From NCBI GenBank assembly GCA_022376465.1, contig JACDTU010000013.1:988501-1052500 (forward strand): DNA of 64,000 bases, in the 5' to 3' direction. A model generated the notes under the pieces. That model worked only from the letters and a program-made list of their open reading frames with translations, had not been told where the DNA came from and did no database searches. Positions 34,536-45,699 of this stretch are shown here, in pieces. A program made the translations under genes and the position numbers. Position 1 is the stretch's first letter. Every line of letters starts with the position of its first letter. This stretch comes from Cubamyces lactineus. Its lineage: Eukaryota; Basidiomycota; Agaricomycetes; Polyporales; Polyporaceae.

Positions 34536-35975
34536 GGTGAGGGTGGTGGGGGAGGGGAGGGAGGAGAGGAGGGGGGACGGCGGGGATTATATAGCGTGCA
34601 GGAGAGGCAGCTGGCGAGAAGGAAGTCGGGAAGGAGGACGAGTCTAGAGTAGAGCAAGTGGAGGAGAGGTGAGCTGGGGCCGACTATGACCGCCATTCGA
34701 TTCGCTCTCCGCGCGCTGACAGTCGCCCGTTATGTCACTCCTCCTCCTCCTCCTCCCGCTCTCCACCCATCTGCGTGCGCTCGCCCACCCGCACCATCCC
34801 ACATCCTCGCGCTCCTACCCCCTCCCCGCGCGCACCAACCCTGCCACACGCCGCCGTGAATGGCAGAGCGCGCGCACGCTGTCCCACCCTCGCAGCCTCC
34901 TTGAGAATCCGGCAGGGACGACATCAGCCTCGCGCCTCCATCGCTTGTCCTCCCCCCAGGTCATGGGTGCACCTCCCCAGTCCCCGCACAAATAATTCCG
35001 TGCCCATTTCCCCCTCCCTGCCGTCACCGCGCTCGCCTGATCCGTCCGGCCCATTCACCACCACCCTCTGCCTATCTCCATCTTCGCCGCACGCCCTCCT
35101 CGTCGGCAGGACACGAACGGGCCCTCCGCCACACCTCTCTGCGGCCATTCTCCCCACCTATCGCCTCGCGACTTCCCCTTCCATGTCGACGCGCTTCTTC
35201 TCACTACGCCCAACACAGTATCTTGTGCCCGCAAAGTGCACAACCAGACCACAGCATCCCCGGTCCATCATCAGACCCCCCCCCCTCACTCCCTTCGAAG
35301 TCGCGCCCCATTCAGTCCCCGCGCTCGCACTTCAGCAGTCCAACTTCCAAGGTCACTTTCTCGTAATGCCCGCCAACCGAGCCTCGTGCGTACGCTCCCA
35401 TGTGCTCGCCGGAGGCCTGATGTGCATATATACGCATGCAGACGTCTAAGGGCTAAGGCTTCGCAGTGCCTTCGTCGCCCTAGATCCCTTTCCCAGGAAC
35501 GGTCCCCCAGATTGGGGGCTCGTGCTCACGGTGTTGTATGCAGGTTTTCTCAGGCTTAAATCACCGAGCAGGTGCCTTGTCCCAGCTTGTCCAAGGCAGG
35601 CGCGAAGGTAGAAGCAGGCGGGCCAGTGCGCGCGGCGCCACAGACGCGTCTGGGCTGCTTAATGAGCGCGTCGCGACGCGCCCTGCAGCTATCACTTCAT
35701 CGTTCAACGTTGTTCAAAATGCGTACAGGAAGTCCTGGACTGCTTTCAGCCAACGGTCTTGCCGCTCGGCGACGCATGCGTACCAACTGGATGAATCCGA
35801 CCAGCAGGGATCTAGATGTAGCCATAGATTGAACACGTCCTTGTAGATACAATATCATTAGACCCAATTACGATAACTCTACTGTGGTCATGGGTATCCT
35901 CAAAGACATAACGAGATCGCAGACATCTGCATGTCGGACGATAGCTATAGCACCACCCATTCACACGTACCCCCC
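34536..35975. other. Intergenic region, C-rich
   Basis: 1.44 kb between the trehalose phosphorylase start (-) and the end of the TFIIB-like gene (-). A 224-codon plus-strand frame at 34775-35449 is almost entirely Pro/Ser/Arg and follows the C-rich composition, so it is not called. The left part is the phosphorylase promoter. Confidence 0.55.
34587..34593 (-). promoter_or_regulatory. TATA box of trehalose phosphorylase
   Basis: The minus strand reads TATATAA 52 nt upstream of the ATG at 34535; the ATG has a strong context (CACCATGGC). Both support the start. Confidence 0.65.
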
Positions 35976-38398
35976 CTAGAAGTCGTACCAGTCTTCAGCA
36001 GACCCTGCGCCCCCTCCGCCAGGCGACATGGGCCGCCACTCCTCCACGATCTCCTCGTCGCCCCCGTTTGCATGAACTGTCGAAGGTCCGCCCGCCGCAT
36101 ATCCGGCATTGACGGACTCCTGCTCGTGGTCTTCGTCTTCGCCGTCGTACTCCTCGTACTCTTCGACCTTCTCGGGATCGAAGGCATACTCGACATCGTC
36201 GTCGTCGCCGCCGCCATTTTCGTTCGTTTCGTCGAGATGCTCGATGTCGAGGTCCGCATCGGGGTTGAGCAGCCTCTCGAGCGCGTCCATATTGATCCTC
36301 TTCGACCCCGCCTCCTTCTCTTTCCCCTTTCCCTTCCCTGCGCTCCCACTCTCGCCCTCGCTCTCCACTTCTCCACGCTTCCGCTTCCTCGCCCTCGCCC
36401 TCTTCTCCCCCACCTCACCCACCTCCATCCCCACCCCCATCCCCACCCCCATCTCCTCGACGTGCCACCCCATAGCGATCCGCACAGCCTCTGCCTCCGC
36501 CTCCGAGCGGAGCATCCCCTCGAGCTCATCCTCCCCAAACAGCTCCTCATCCGCGATGTGCGCCTCGTCCGCCCCGCCGCGCGCCGCGGCGAGGAGCTGC
36601 AGCCGGCTCGGGGCCTCGCGGAAGGCGTTCGAGAGCGACGACGCGTCTGCGGTGAGGAGGTGCGTGACGAGGTCGGGGCCTTGGGCGGTGCCCGGTCCGG
36701 CGCTGGTGGAGGTAGGTCCGAGGGAGGCGGGAGAGGGAAGCGCGGAGGTTGAGAGCGGGTTGAGGAGGAAGTGCGATGCGTCGACGATGGACTTCGGATG
36801 GCGCGTCTTCGCTCGCTTGGTTCGTCTTGCATGGAGCTCTGAACTCGACCCCGACCGCGCCTGGGACGCCCCAGACGATGAGGAACCATCCCACTCGCCC
36901 GCGTGCGCTTCATCATCCTTCTCGTCCGCATCCATGTCCAACTCAAGCGACGGGCGCCCTGCGCTCTCGACGCGTTTGCGCCAGATCTCTTCCTGAAACT
37001 GCACGACGTCCTTCACCCCGCGTGCGACAACGACGCGCTTGGCGACCTTGGACCGGCCGCTGCCCTGTCTGCCCTTCGCGGTCTTGCGCTCGTGCGCGTC
37101 GAGCCAGGGCACCTCACGGATCCACTCCTCGACGAGGTCGTAGATCTGCTTGTACCGCTGCATCACCACCCCTTTCCCAGCGCCGACGCGCGCGCCGAGT
37201 GTTTGCGCAAGAGCGCCGGCATGCGGGAGGGACGACCCGTGCTCGGCTTCAAGCGCGAGTATGAGGAGGGCGCATGCTGTGGGTGGGGTAGGGAGATGTG
37301 CGAGAATGTGCGTGCGTTCTAGTAGGGCTGATAAGGACGTTGCAGTGCGCACCACGCTTGTAAGCCGTGAAGTGAGATTCGGCAGGAGCTTCATGAGTTG
37401 GGCCGGAAGAGCATGGCCAGTCTCTGTCCCATTCACGAGCGATACGAGGTACGTCTGAAGCGCCGGAAGGTGGATCGCCGGGTCTGCTGTGGATAGCTTC
37501 AAGCCAAGGAGTTCCACGACCGCCCTGAACGCGCGAGACACGGAGGTAGGCGGTTCTTCGAGCAGATACTGTAGAACACAGCGATGCGTCAACACCCATA
37601 CCCAGGTATAGTGAGGCACAAACTGCAAAAAATGTGAACGATGCGTTGAGGGCCTCACAGTTGGGAATAGGGTGCACAGCGATGCAGCCTGTGTCGCCTA
37701 TCTTAGACCCGCATCCAGCAAATTTAGCCAGCGTACGGCCTGGGTAGGCGGGACGACAAGGCCAACCCTGAGTCGTGCTTGGGGATTCGTAACTCCCCGC
37801 GTGCTTCCAACTGGACCCCATATGATGCTCATACGCCCTGGAACAGCTGAGACCCGTCCGGTACAACATGATGAAAGGGCAAAAATACTTACAGCAATGT
37901 CACGAATTGAATCACTCTTGTGCGACTCGCGCAGAGCGATCGCGAGCGCCGCGCCCGCTGTGAGCTTGGCGCGCCGTCCCCAACGGTAATGTCCCCGCCG
38001 CATGGCTTGGTCGAATATAGCTTGAGCGCGCACTGTTACGCCTGGGTTGGAAAGACGACCGGCAAGACCGCGGATGAACTCGTGCATGGAAATCTCACAG
38101 AATAATGTCAGTTAATTCGTCAAGGAACATCGTCATCCTGAATGCTCACCGTGTTCCTGCGATCTCGCGCCTCCTTGTCTTGCCCTGCGAGTACGCGGCC
38201 ATTCCGGCCTCGCAGAGTGCTGCCACCCGGAATGTTGCTCCACCCCGTGTACTCGCGGGAGCTGTCAACGTAGTCCAGATGAGACGTGAACACGCTCTGC
38301 GTCGGGTCCGCGAGCGTCCCGCACTGGAGACATATCGCGGAGCCCAGGTCGGGGTCCCATTCTGTTGTCGCACCGCACTCTTCACATCTCCCGCCCAT
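35976..38398 (-). CDS. TFIIB-family transcription factor (divergent, BRF-like)
   Basis: Three exons on the minus strand: 38398-38150, 38093-37893, 37568-35976; 680 residues. Residues 5-26 form a zinc ribbon, C5-x2-C8...C23-x2-C26 (RCEECGATTEWDPDLG then ICLQCG). The cyclin-like core follows: AQAIFDQAM, GAALAIALRESHKSDSIRDIA, then YLLEEPPTSVSRAF, the pattern of TFIIB/BRF cyclin repeats. A second helical repeat runs to about residue 290. The C-terminal half is acidic and Ser-rich with a basic KRARARKRKRG patch, and ends in Glu/Asp-rich and Gly-rich stretches. TFIIB-fold factors recruit RNA polymerase II or, as BRF1 in TFIIIB, polymerase III. The long acidic tail favours a BRF-like role, but the ribbon is divergent. 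The acceptor at 38095-38094 is an unusual GTGAG, and intron 2 is 324 nt. Confidence 0.85.
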
Positions 38399-38608
38399 CC
38401 CACAAGGCTAGGTGTAGCCTCTGTTCTGCGATATCGGTGCCAGTTGGGTCGAGCTGTCCTGTGCGTTGTGCCCGTGAAGTCGAGGTGGTGGCGGATGCGG
38501 TCGAAGAGCGCTCGGAGCGCTGAACAACGCGTCGGTTAGTGACGCGGTGTGACGACTCCATTTCCTGGGCATGTCACGCGTCGAATGAATGAGCGCTAAT
38601 GAACAAGG
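38399..38608. promoter_or_regulatory. Divergent promoter, TFIIB-like (-) / SEN34 (+)
   Basis: Only 210 bp separate the two outward-facing ATGs (38398 and 38609), so regulation is probably shared. No TATA box is visible. Confidence 0.6.
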
Positions 38609-39745
38609 ATGACCTCTGACTCTCATGTCGACGACCGCAAAATCCAGCTGCGCGTGTCTAACCACAAGGCGTACGTCTGGGATGTAGAAGGTGAGCAAAT
38701 GCGATGCTTTGTACAAGAGACGTGGGCTGAGAGGCTGAGTGAAGGATAGATATCGCGACACTTCGTGCCAAACACCACATCTGCGGCGTCTTAACCGGGA
38801 CGCTGCCACATTTGTCACAGCAAAATGTCTTCCTAGGAGTACCGCTGGTCTTGTTACCTGAAGAGGTCGTGTTGCTTATTGAGAAGCGTGAGCTCCCATT
38901 GAGTCTGTTTGTACGCTGATTGTGCTTAACCGGATGTTATTGATTCCTTAGAACTTGCGGTGCTAATCGACGACCCACACGCTCATCAACCTGCATCGGC
39001 GGAAGCTCTCCGGCGCTGGAACACTGAAAGGGAGGAGTCCGCCCGAACGCAGATAGCGAAGGCAGAAGCGGAGAAGGCGTCGGAAAAAGCTGCGAAACTC
39101 TCTACGTCGGAGGAAGCCATCCGGAAGCGCAAGGAACGCGAGGCAAAGCGGGCTGCCGCCGCTCGTGCGAAAGCTATTGCAGAAGGCTTGCCTGTCGAAG
39201 ACCTTCCTGCATCAGTTCTGAACCCTCCTGCTGAAGAGTCGCGTCCTGCTACCCCTAGCAAGCTAGTCGCACCTAGTTTCAATGTGACTATCCCGGCGAG
39301 CTCGATGGATATCGAATGGTATACTCCGGATGCGCACGCGTACTCTACTCTGGATTCCGCTCGTGAAGCTGGTTTATGGACATATCCATCGACGCCTTAC
39401 GAGCGAGCCAAATGTCGCGTCTTCCAAGATTTGTGGGAGAAGGGTAACTTCATGGGCGGAGGAATCAAGTTCGGAGGCGACTTCCTGGTCTACCCTGGTT
39501 AGTGGCGATGTCTTCACATTTGTGTACCTTTCGGCTAACTGCGTGCTACAGGTGACCCTCTACGCTATCATTCGCATTTCGTTGCTACCGTCATCGAATC
39601 ACCTAAAGCGCCTCTGATGCCCATGGAGATCGTCGCACACGGACGTTTGGGCACCGCGACGAAGAAGTCTCATCTATTCTGCGAATGGGACGAGGAAAAG
39701 CAGACGGTTACATATTTCTCTGTCGAGTGGGCAGGATTTGGTTGA
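38609..39745 (+). CDS. SEN34: tRNA-splicing endonuclease subunit Sen34
   Basis: Four exons: 38609-38690, 38750-38887, 38952-39497, 39552-39745; 319 residues. The N-terminal domain (KAYVWDVEDIATLRAKHHI, then LGVPLVLLPEEVVLLIEK) and a Lys/Glu/Ala coiled coil precede the nuclease domain. That domain starts at VFQDLWEKGNFMGGGIKFGG. The catalytic triad is present: Y254 (FLVYPGD), H262 (RYHSHF) and K293 or K294 (TATKKSH). Sen34 cleaves the 3' splice site of intron-containing pre-tRNAs within the Sen2/Sen15/Sen34/Sen54 complex. All introns are 54-64 nt with good signals. The gene is divergent from the TFIIB-like gene. Confidence 0.95.
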
Positions 39746-40238
39746 TCCACTATTTTACGATGTGATGTATGATAAGCACTGTATCTGTGTATCCGGCAGC
39801 TTGCGTTGCTGCAGTAGCTCTCCTACACCAAAGCCCTCCCAGAGAGTCTGTACAGAGCGTCTGGCGGTACCTGACGGACCGATAACCGATCGTACTCTAT
39901 TGGGTAAAGACACAGCCACCACGAGTATTTCTGGGCGAAAGGGCTCTTGACTTCTCGCCCACGCACCAAAGCACCATCTCTTGCCGCCCTCAACCAGCCT
40001 CCTTCTTTCCAGTCTGCGTCTCAGCAAGGTGCTTTAGGCTGTTACTGACTATAAATTCCGCCAACATACTGTTTCTCTGGTCTCTCAGGATTCCTAGCGG
40101 ACGCCATCTCACTGCTGCTGTACACACTACCCCCGCAAATTAGCCACAACCCGCCACCATAATACCGGGGTTGTAACCGTCAACAGAACGCGACATACGA
40201 AGACAGGAAATTTTGCTGAATATACCTAGCAAACCATC
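39746..40238. other. Intergenic region
   Basis: 493 bp between two plus-strand genes: 3' sequence of SEN34, then the presumed promoter of the next gene. No gene or striking motif seen. Confidence 0.5.
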
Positions 40239-41202
40239 ATGGAAGTTGACATGCAACCGATACCCCTGCGTGCGACGCGCTCATCGACGAAGCGGGCTCG
40301 CTCGCCCTCCTCCCCTGGACAATATGATCGACCATCTGTGCGTTGAGCCTTGCCCTCTCAAGACTTGCATCCCCCATAGCTCCTGACATCTCGGGCCATC
40401 CATACAGAAAAGGGTCTCGTCTAGTGGCCACGACACGAGCGTGCCCATCTCCTTTCCGCACTTCCAGACCAACCCCGCTTCCCATGGTCTTCCCAATATA
40501 TCCGTGGCTCGGCTTCGCAATACGCCGCAGGACTGGGTGTCGCAAACGCAGAGCATGCGTCTCGAGAGCCCAGCTTCCGAGCAGGGCGGCTTCAGCACTC
40601 CTCCTGTGACCACTGTTGACGATGGCGGGCAAATACGCGTTGATGAAGTCATGGCGGACGAGCCTATGGTGCGTCCTCCCTCAATCCCCTCTTTCGCCCT
40701 CGCCCAACCCTGAGTATCTTGGAACATGTAGTCTGGAGATGAGATGTCGGTATCGCCTCGGCGACTATCGCAATCATTATCAGCACCAGGGTGCCCATCG
40801 CCGTCGCCGTCGCCTTCGCAATATCTCCATCCGCCCGACATCCAATACCCTTCTGCCAAGGCATCGCTGCACCCACAAAACCCCAACCGCCTGCAGATAC
40901 CCGCGATACAGATCCAGACGGCCACGCCGTCGCCCGTGCAGATGTACGACGCACAGCCGCGGCTCGACAGCCCGGCGCTCACGTCCCCGTCCTCTATGTC
41001 CGAAACGGTACCAAGATTTGCATATGAGGACGCGTCCATGCTATCGCCGTCCTCAACGTCGTCGCCTACTACGGAGCTTCGCACGCAACAACAGATGTCG
41101 GCCGCGGCGACGGCGAAGAGGCAACGGTTCACGATGGGCCCTCGCGCTGATTGCGAGCTGTGTCGACAACGCGTCAAGGGTCACTATATGCACTTTGACT
41201 AA
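40239..41202 (+). CDS. Ser/Pro-rich protein with C-terminal CxxC-x6-HxxH tail
   Basis: Three exons: 40239-40337, 40408-40668, 40732-41202; 276 residues. The first 240 residues are disordered and rich in Ser, Pro and Gln, with Arg-Ser-Pro sites (RSPSSPGQYDRPSKR). The last 19 residues are different: a short motif ending the protein, with C261-x2-C264-x6-H271-x2-H274 (ADCELCRQRVKGHYMHFD), spaced like a compact zinc knuckle. The preceding RFTMGPR is also strongly ordered in character. A conserved terminal peptide on a disordered chain suggests a docking or zinc-mediated interaction module. I do not know the function. Confidence 0.8.
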
Positions 41203-41601
41203 CCGCGTCGCACAATGTGTTACCCGTCCTCACGTACACTCCGAGAGACTTTCTGGCTACCATCCGTCGTTTCGCATCCAAGATCACCGTTAGAGGGGTT
41301 GTAGGATTGTTTTCATCAGCTACACAAGAGACCCATTTCTGCATGCTCGTTCATCCTACTTATACCGCATCTTCAGATATCGTCATAATCACAGCTCTGT
41401 CTCGCTTTCCGTCTAGGTCCGTTTCGTCCCACCTCCCTGCCGTGCTCTGAATCTGATGTACTTGTTTTCTCTGGTGTTCTATTGTGGACGCTGATATTGG
41501 GATATACAGATTACATGCCTTGTTGCTCCATAATGCGAATATGATCATGCCATGTTCTACGACTGTCGGAGAGTATGCCATCCAGCACTGTTTGAAGTGG
41601 A
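41203..41601. other. Convergent intergenic region
   Basis: 399 bp between the plus-strand gene ending at 41202 and the esterase ending at 41602. Nothing beyond probable 3' untranslated sequence. Confidence 0.55.
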
Positions 41602-42664
41602 TCATGCGGGCGCACTCTGCTTCTTGATAGTGGTAAGGTGCCAGTATTTCTCAGGGTTGGCTGTGAGTTCGTTGGATTGGCTGGGGTCGCTGAATATATC
41701 CTTGAAGCTATCGATAATAAGTGAGTTGATGAAGTACCTCCCCTATGGTTTAGAATGACTTACTCAATCACGCTTCTCGGCAAATTATCGTAATGACATT
41801 CAGGGTACTTCTCTGCAATAGTGCTGATCAAAGCATCATACACGACCTTCGATTGCATTGCGTTTCAGAGCGAACCCTACAAAGAACCCAAATGAAGGCG
41901 TACCGCATAACCCTTCTCGTTGAGGTGCAGACCGTCGTAAAGGAACTCGCCCAGCCTCTCTATATCTCTTCCTGCCGCGTCCCAAATCCTAGTCCACACA
42001 TCGACGACCGGCACACCTTCGTGCGCGCCCACAACCCTCGCGGCTTCCGCGTACTGTCTCGTCACCTCGAACTTCCGCTGGAACAATCCCTGCTTATCGC
42101 CCGCAGCCGTCTCTTCCAGCGTGAGCTCCCAGCGCTTGGGATCGACCGGGGGCGGAGTGAGCAGGATCACGCGCGTGTCGGGCGAGTATCGTGGAGAGTC
42201 GGGAGAGCGCACGGTACGGATGAGCCGGGCGAGGTTGGACTTGTACCGCGCGAGCGGGACGTGCTGCGGGCTTGGGTGAAGTGCGGCATCGTTGGCCCCG
42301 AACCAGATCGTGAGGATGCGCACTTTGGGTACGTGTTGCTGTTCGTGTTGCATCGCAAAGCACTAGATCCACGAGTGAGTGAGTGTCAGGACTTAGACTC
42401 AAGCAGAGAGACACGGGGGAAACTGACTTGTTCGAATACAGGGATGATCCAGTCGGTGTTGTAGCCGCTGTAGCCGCGGTTGACCACATCCATCTTGCGC
42501 ACGTACGCGTCTGCATGGCGATATGGTGTGTGTGAGCGCTAGCGGTGGTCTCAACGAGTCGAGCACTGACTTGCTAGACGAGCTGCGAACCCGTTATTCT
42601 CGAAGCCGCCCTGGGTGATGGAGTCCCCGAGGAGCATGATCGCGTCTTGAATCGTCGCCGCCAT
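41602..42664 (-). CDS. IAH1: IAH1-type GDSL esterase, copy A
   Basis: Five exons on the minus strand: 42664-42571, 42510-42428, 42362-41904, 41846-41764, 41707-41602; 274 residues. All SGNH blocks are present: nucleophile S15 in LLGDSIT, the block II Gly in NRGYSGYNTDW, block III FGANDA, and the D202/H205 pair in DGLHLNEKGY. There is no signal peptide, so it should act in the cytosol. Family members related to yeast Iah1 hydrolyse short-chain esters such as isoamyl acetate. It is the last (most 3') of three tandem copies with identical exon phases. Intron 4 uses an AAG acceptor (41849-41847). A TA repeat lies 58-74 nt upstream of the start. Confidence 0.93.
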
Positions 42665-43156
42665 GTCAGACGTTGCCCAGGTTGCACCGAACTAGCAAGG
42701 TCAAGAAGTAGCAGGCTGGGCATATATATATATATATACAAAGTGAGTTCCATTCGCTGAGCCGGGTATGTCTCAGAACTGGCTGCGATACTGGGGCGGT
42801 GCGCCTATAGAGGAGGTAGGACGCACAGAATCGCGTCGAAACGCGCTCGATCATGGGCACTTACTGCGGACAATGGTTCTGTGACGAGCCATGCTTCGGT
42901 CGTGCTGCGGCTGTCTCTGCGATATCCCACATGATAGTAGTTGGATGGCACTTCTTTTCGTCTCGACACCTATCGCGCTCATGCAACGCTCGCTTCTGTC
43001 TTCGATCATAAGAGCCCTGCGCAATCCTGGTTCATTGTGCGTCGTATTCCAACACCTCATATATTTGATGATAGTGATTGATCTTCAAGCCAGAACGAAC
43101 AACTACTTATTCCAGACGGAATGTCGACCTCGTGGATATCAACACAATCACCGGAT
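42665..43156. other. Spacer between esterase copies A and B
   Basis: 492 bp with the promoter of copy A, including the (AT)n tract at 42722-42738. No gene seen. Confidence 0.6.
42722..42738. repeat. (AT)n microsatellite, possible TATA element of copy A
   Basis: A 17-nt AT dinucleotide run 58-74 nt before the copy A start, where the TATA box of other genes here is found. Confidence 0.7.
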
Positions 43157-44223
43157 TTAGAGCCCTGCTTTCGAATCGGGAAGTGATCCCTTAGCGTATG
43201 CACTCCTCTTCTGAGACAGCTTTCGGTGGTTCGCGAAGTCCGCGTAGAGGTCATTGAAGCTATCACAATTGATCAGGACCCAGTGCCCAGACACGGAGAG
43301 GCATGGCTAGCGCATGACGGACACACGTACTCCATGAAGACGGTCTGCAAGTAATCGTAGTGATATTCTGGTTTCTTCTCCGCAATCGTTTCGATGAGCG
43401 CATGATACACGAGCTGACAGAGGTGATAGCTTCAATTCCAGGTCGATTTTCCAAGTGCAGCAAGTGCGCACCTCGTATCCCTTTGCATTCAGATGCAAGC
43501 CATCAAAGAGGAACTCGCCCACTTTGTCCATGTCCTTCCCCGCAGCCTCCCACATCTTCGTCCAGACGTCAACAACCGGCACGCCCTCCTTCTCTCCGAC
43601 CTCCACCACGCCCTCCGCGTACATCTTCGCCATGTCGAAGTCCCAATCCGGGGCCCGGACAGCGACCCCCTTCATTGCCGCATATCCATGTGCCCAGCGC
43701 TCGTGTTGCACGGGGGGCGGCGTCATCAAAATGACGCACGTCTCTGGGGAATAACGCGGAGATGCGGGCGAGCGGACTGCTTGAACGAGGGTGGTGAGGT
43801 TCGCTTTGTATCGCTCGAGCGGGACGTGCTGTGGAGTGTGGGGGAGCGCGGCGTCGTTTGCCCCGAACCAGATTACTAGGATGCGGACCTTGGGTGCATT
43901 GGGCTCCTCGTTCTGCGCCGCGAAGCACTGCAGTGTCAGTACCAGGGTGAAAGAATAGTAAGTGTTTCATCCAATATGAACGATCACAACAGCTAAAATG
44001 TACCTGCTCGAAGACTGGGATAATCAGATCGGTATTGTACCCCCCGAATCCACGGTTTATAACGTCCATCTTGCGAACATATACCTCTGGATTTCCGCAT
44101 GAACCACGTTATCAGAGCTTGCTCACCCGCCAGCCTAGCTGCGAAGCCGCCATTGGTGAACCCGAACTCAGTGATGGAATCACCGAGCAGCATAATCGTG
44201 TCTTGGACATTCGCAACCACCAT
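43157..44223 (-). CDS. IAH1: IAH1-type GDSL esterase, copy B
   Basis: Five exons on the minus strand: 44223-44127, 44086-44004, 43927-43472, 43413-43331, 43259-43157; 273 residues. Catalytic elements are intact: S16 in LLGDSIT, NRGFGGYNTD, FGANDA, and D202/H205 in DGLHLNAKGYE. The exon phases and lengths match copies A and C (exons 2 and 4 are 83 nt in all three), showing tandem duplication of the whole gene. Intron 1 is only 40 nt, short for this genome; the protein joins correctly through it. The segment after GDSIT is EFGFTNGG, unlike the Q-type copies, so the substrate pocket may differ. Confidence 0.92.
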
Positions 44224-44625
44224 TGTTGAAGGCCCTGGATCTGAAACTTCTTAGATTAAGTGCAAAGAGGAATTGTATGGGCAAGTGAAGTACGGCGGCT
44301 CAAGAGTTGCCGACAGGTACTGAATCTAATCGTGAGCTGCGCGATGTTACGGCATTGTCGAAACCCTTGGGAACATCAAGTATAGATCACATGGCACTGT
44401 GCTACATCCTGTGAGTGATTAGCCTTCCTTGATACAGGCGAATTCATTTCTCAAATCGTCTGAAAGATCACATAACAGCTTATTGAAAGACCCTTTCCAG
44501 AGCCCATTGCATCCTTCGACGGTGTGTCCAGTCCAATTGTAACATGAACAGCTCCGGCGTACTGAATTGTGATCAATATCATCATATGCTGGCCCCACTT
44601 CCCAATATCACGGTATCGCATCGCC
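44224..44625. other. Spacer between esterase copies B and C
   Basis: 402 bp holding the promoter of copy B. No clear TATA box or gene. Confidence 0.6.
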
Positions 44626-45699
44626 TCAGAGTCGCGCCTTCAAGGCAAGCTCACTGACGAACGCGCTCCTCTTCTTTGTGAGCTTTCTATAATTCATCGG
44701 ATCGTTGTAAATGTCACTATACCTGTAAAGCGGGTCAGTGTCGTCGATGGCTTCGAAAACCACGATATAGAAGTTGGCACTCACTCGACAAACGTCGTCT
44801 GCAAGTTGTCGTAATGATACTGCGGGTACTCCTTCGCGATTATCGCAATCAAAGCCTCGTACACGATCTGTCGTATCGTGCAGCCCCTTCACGTCAACGA
44901 CTCTCTCAGAAAAAGGAGGCATACGCACCTTGTACCCCTCCGCGTTCAGGTGCAGCCCGTCTGCCAGGAACTGGCCTACCTTCGCCTTGTCCCTCCCCGC
45001 AGTCTCCCATATCTTCGTCCACACATCGACGACCGGCACACCCTCCCGCACGCCTACTTCACGCGCAGCCCCGGCGTATGCCTTTGCCTGGTCGAAATCT
45101 CGGTCCGGGGGCGCGAGCGGCGTCTCGGTCAGCACTGCGAGCTCGCGCGCCCAGCGTTCCGGCTCGACCGGCGGCGGAGTGAGCAGCACGACCGTGGTTT
45201 CGGGTGAGTAACGTGGAGAGTCGGGCGAGCGCACTGCGCGGATGAGCGAGGTGAGGTTGGCCTTGTAGCGCGCGAGGGGGACGTGGTGCGCGCTGTGAGG
45301 GCGCGTGGCGTCGTTCGCCCCCAGCCAGATGACGAGGATGCGCACTTTCTGTGCAAGGCCCTGGTCGACCTCGCGCTTTGTGGCGAAGCACTGCCGTGGA
45401 ATGTCAGTGAGCGATTTGCGGTGAGATGCGTCCTTGCATCGACTGGGAGACTGACCTGTTCAAAGATCGAGAGCATCCATTCGGTGTTATACCCGCTGAA
45501 CCCGCGGTTCACCACGTCCATTTTACGGATGTACGCGTCTACACGGATCACGTCAACCATGTACGCTATCGATGAGCAAGCCGCGTCACGATGCATCGTG
45601 CTTACCCGCGAGCTTGGCTGCATACCCTTCAGATGCAAATGCGAATTGGGTGATGGAGTCCCCAAGGAGCATTATTGCGTCTTGGATGACAGTCGCCAT
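44626..45699 (-). CDS. IAH1: IAH1-type GDSL esterase, copy C
   Basis: Five exons on the minus strand: 45699-45606, 45538-45456, 45390-44929, 44867-44785, 44722-44626; 272 residues. The SGNH blocks are complete: S15 in LLGDSIT, NRGFSGYNTEW, LGANDA (Leu instead of Phe before Gly), and D203/H206 in DGLHLNAEGYK. Exon 3 is 462 nt against 459 and 456 in A and B. It is the most upstream copy in the cluster. The C-terminal exons of the three copies share the YHYDN-L pattern but diverge after it. Confidence 0.93.

Noticed and set aside
34775..35449. 224-codon plus-strand open frame
   Set aside because: The translation is nearly all Pro, Ser, Arg and Thr and simply follows C-rich promoter composition; no motif or splice support.
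36109..36996. 295-codon plus-strand frame
   Set aside because: Antisense to the acidic C-terminal exon of the TFIIB-like gene; Ser/Pro-only composition.
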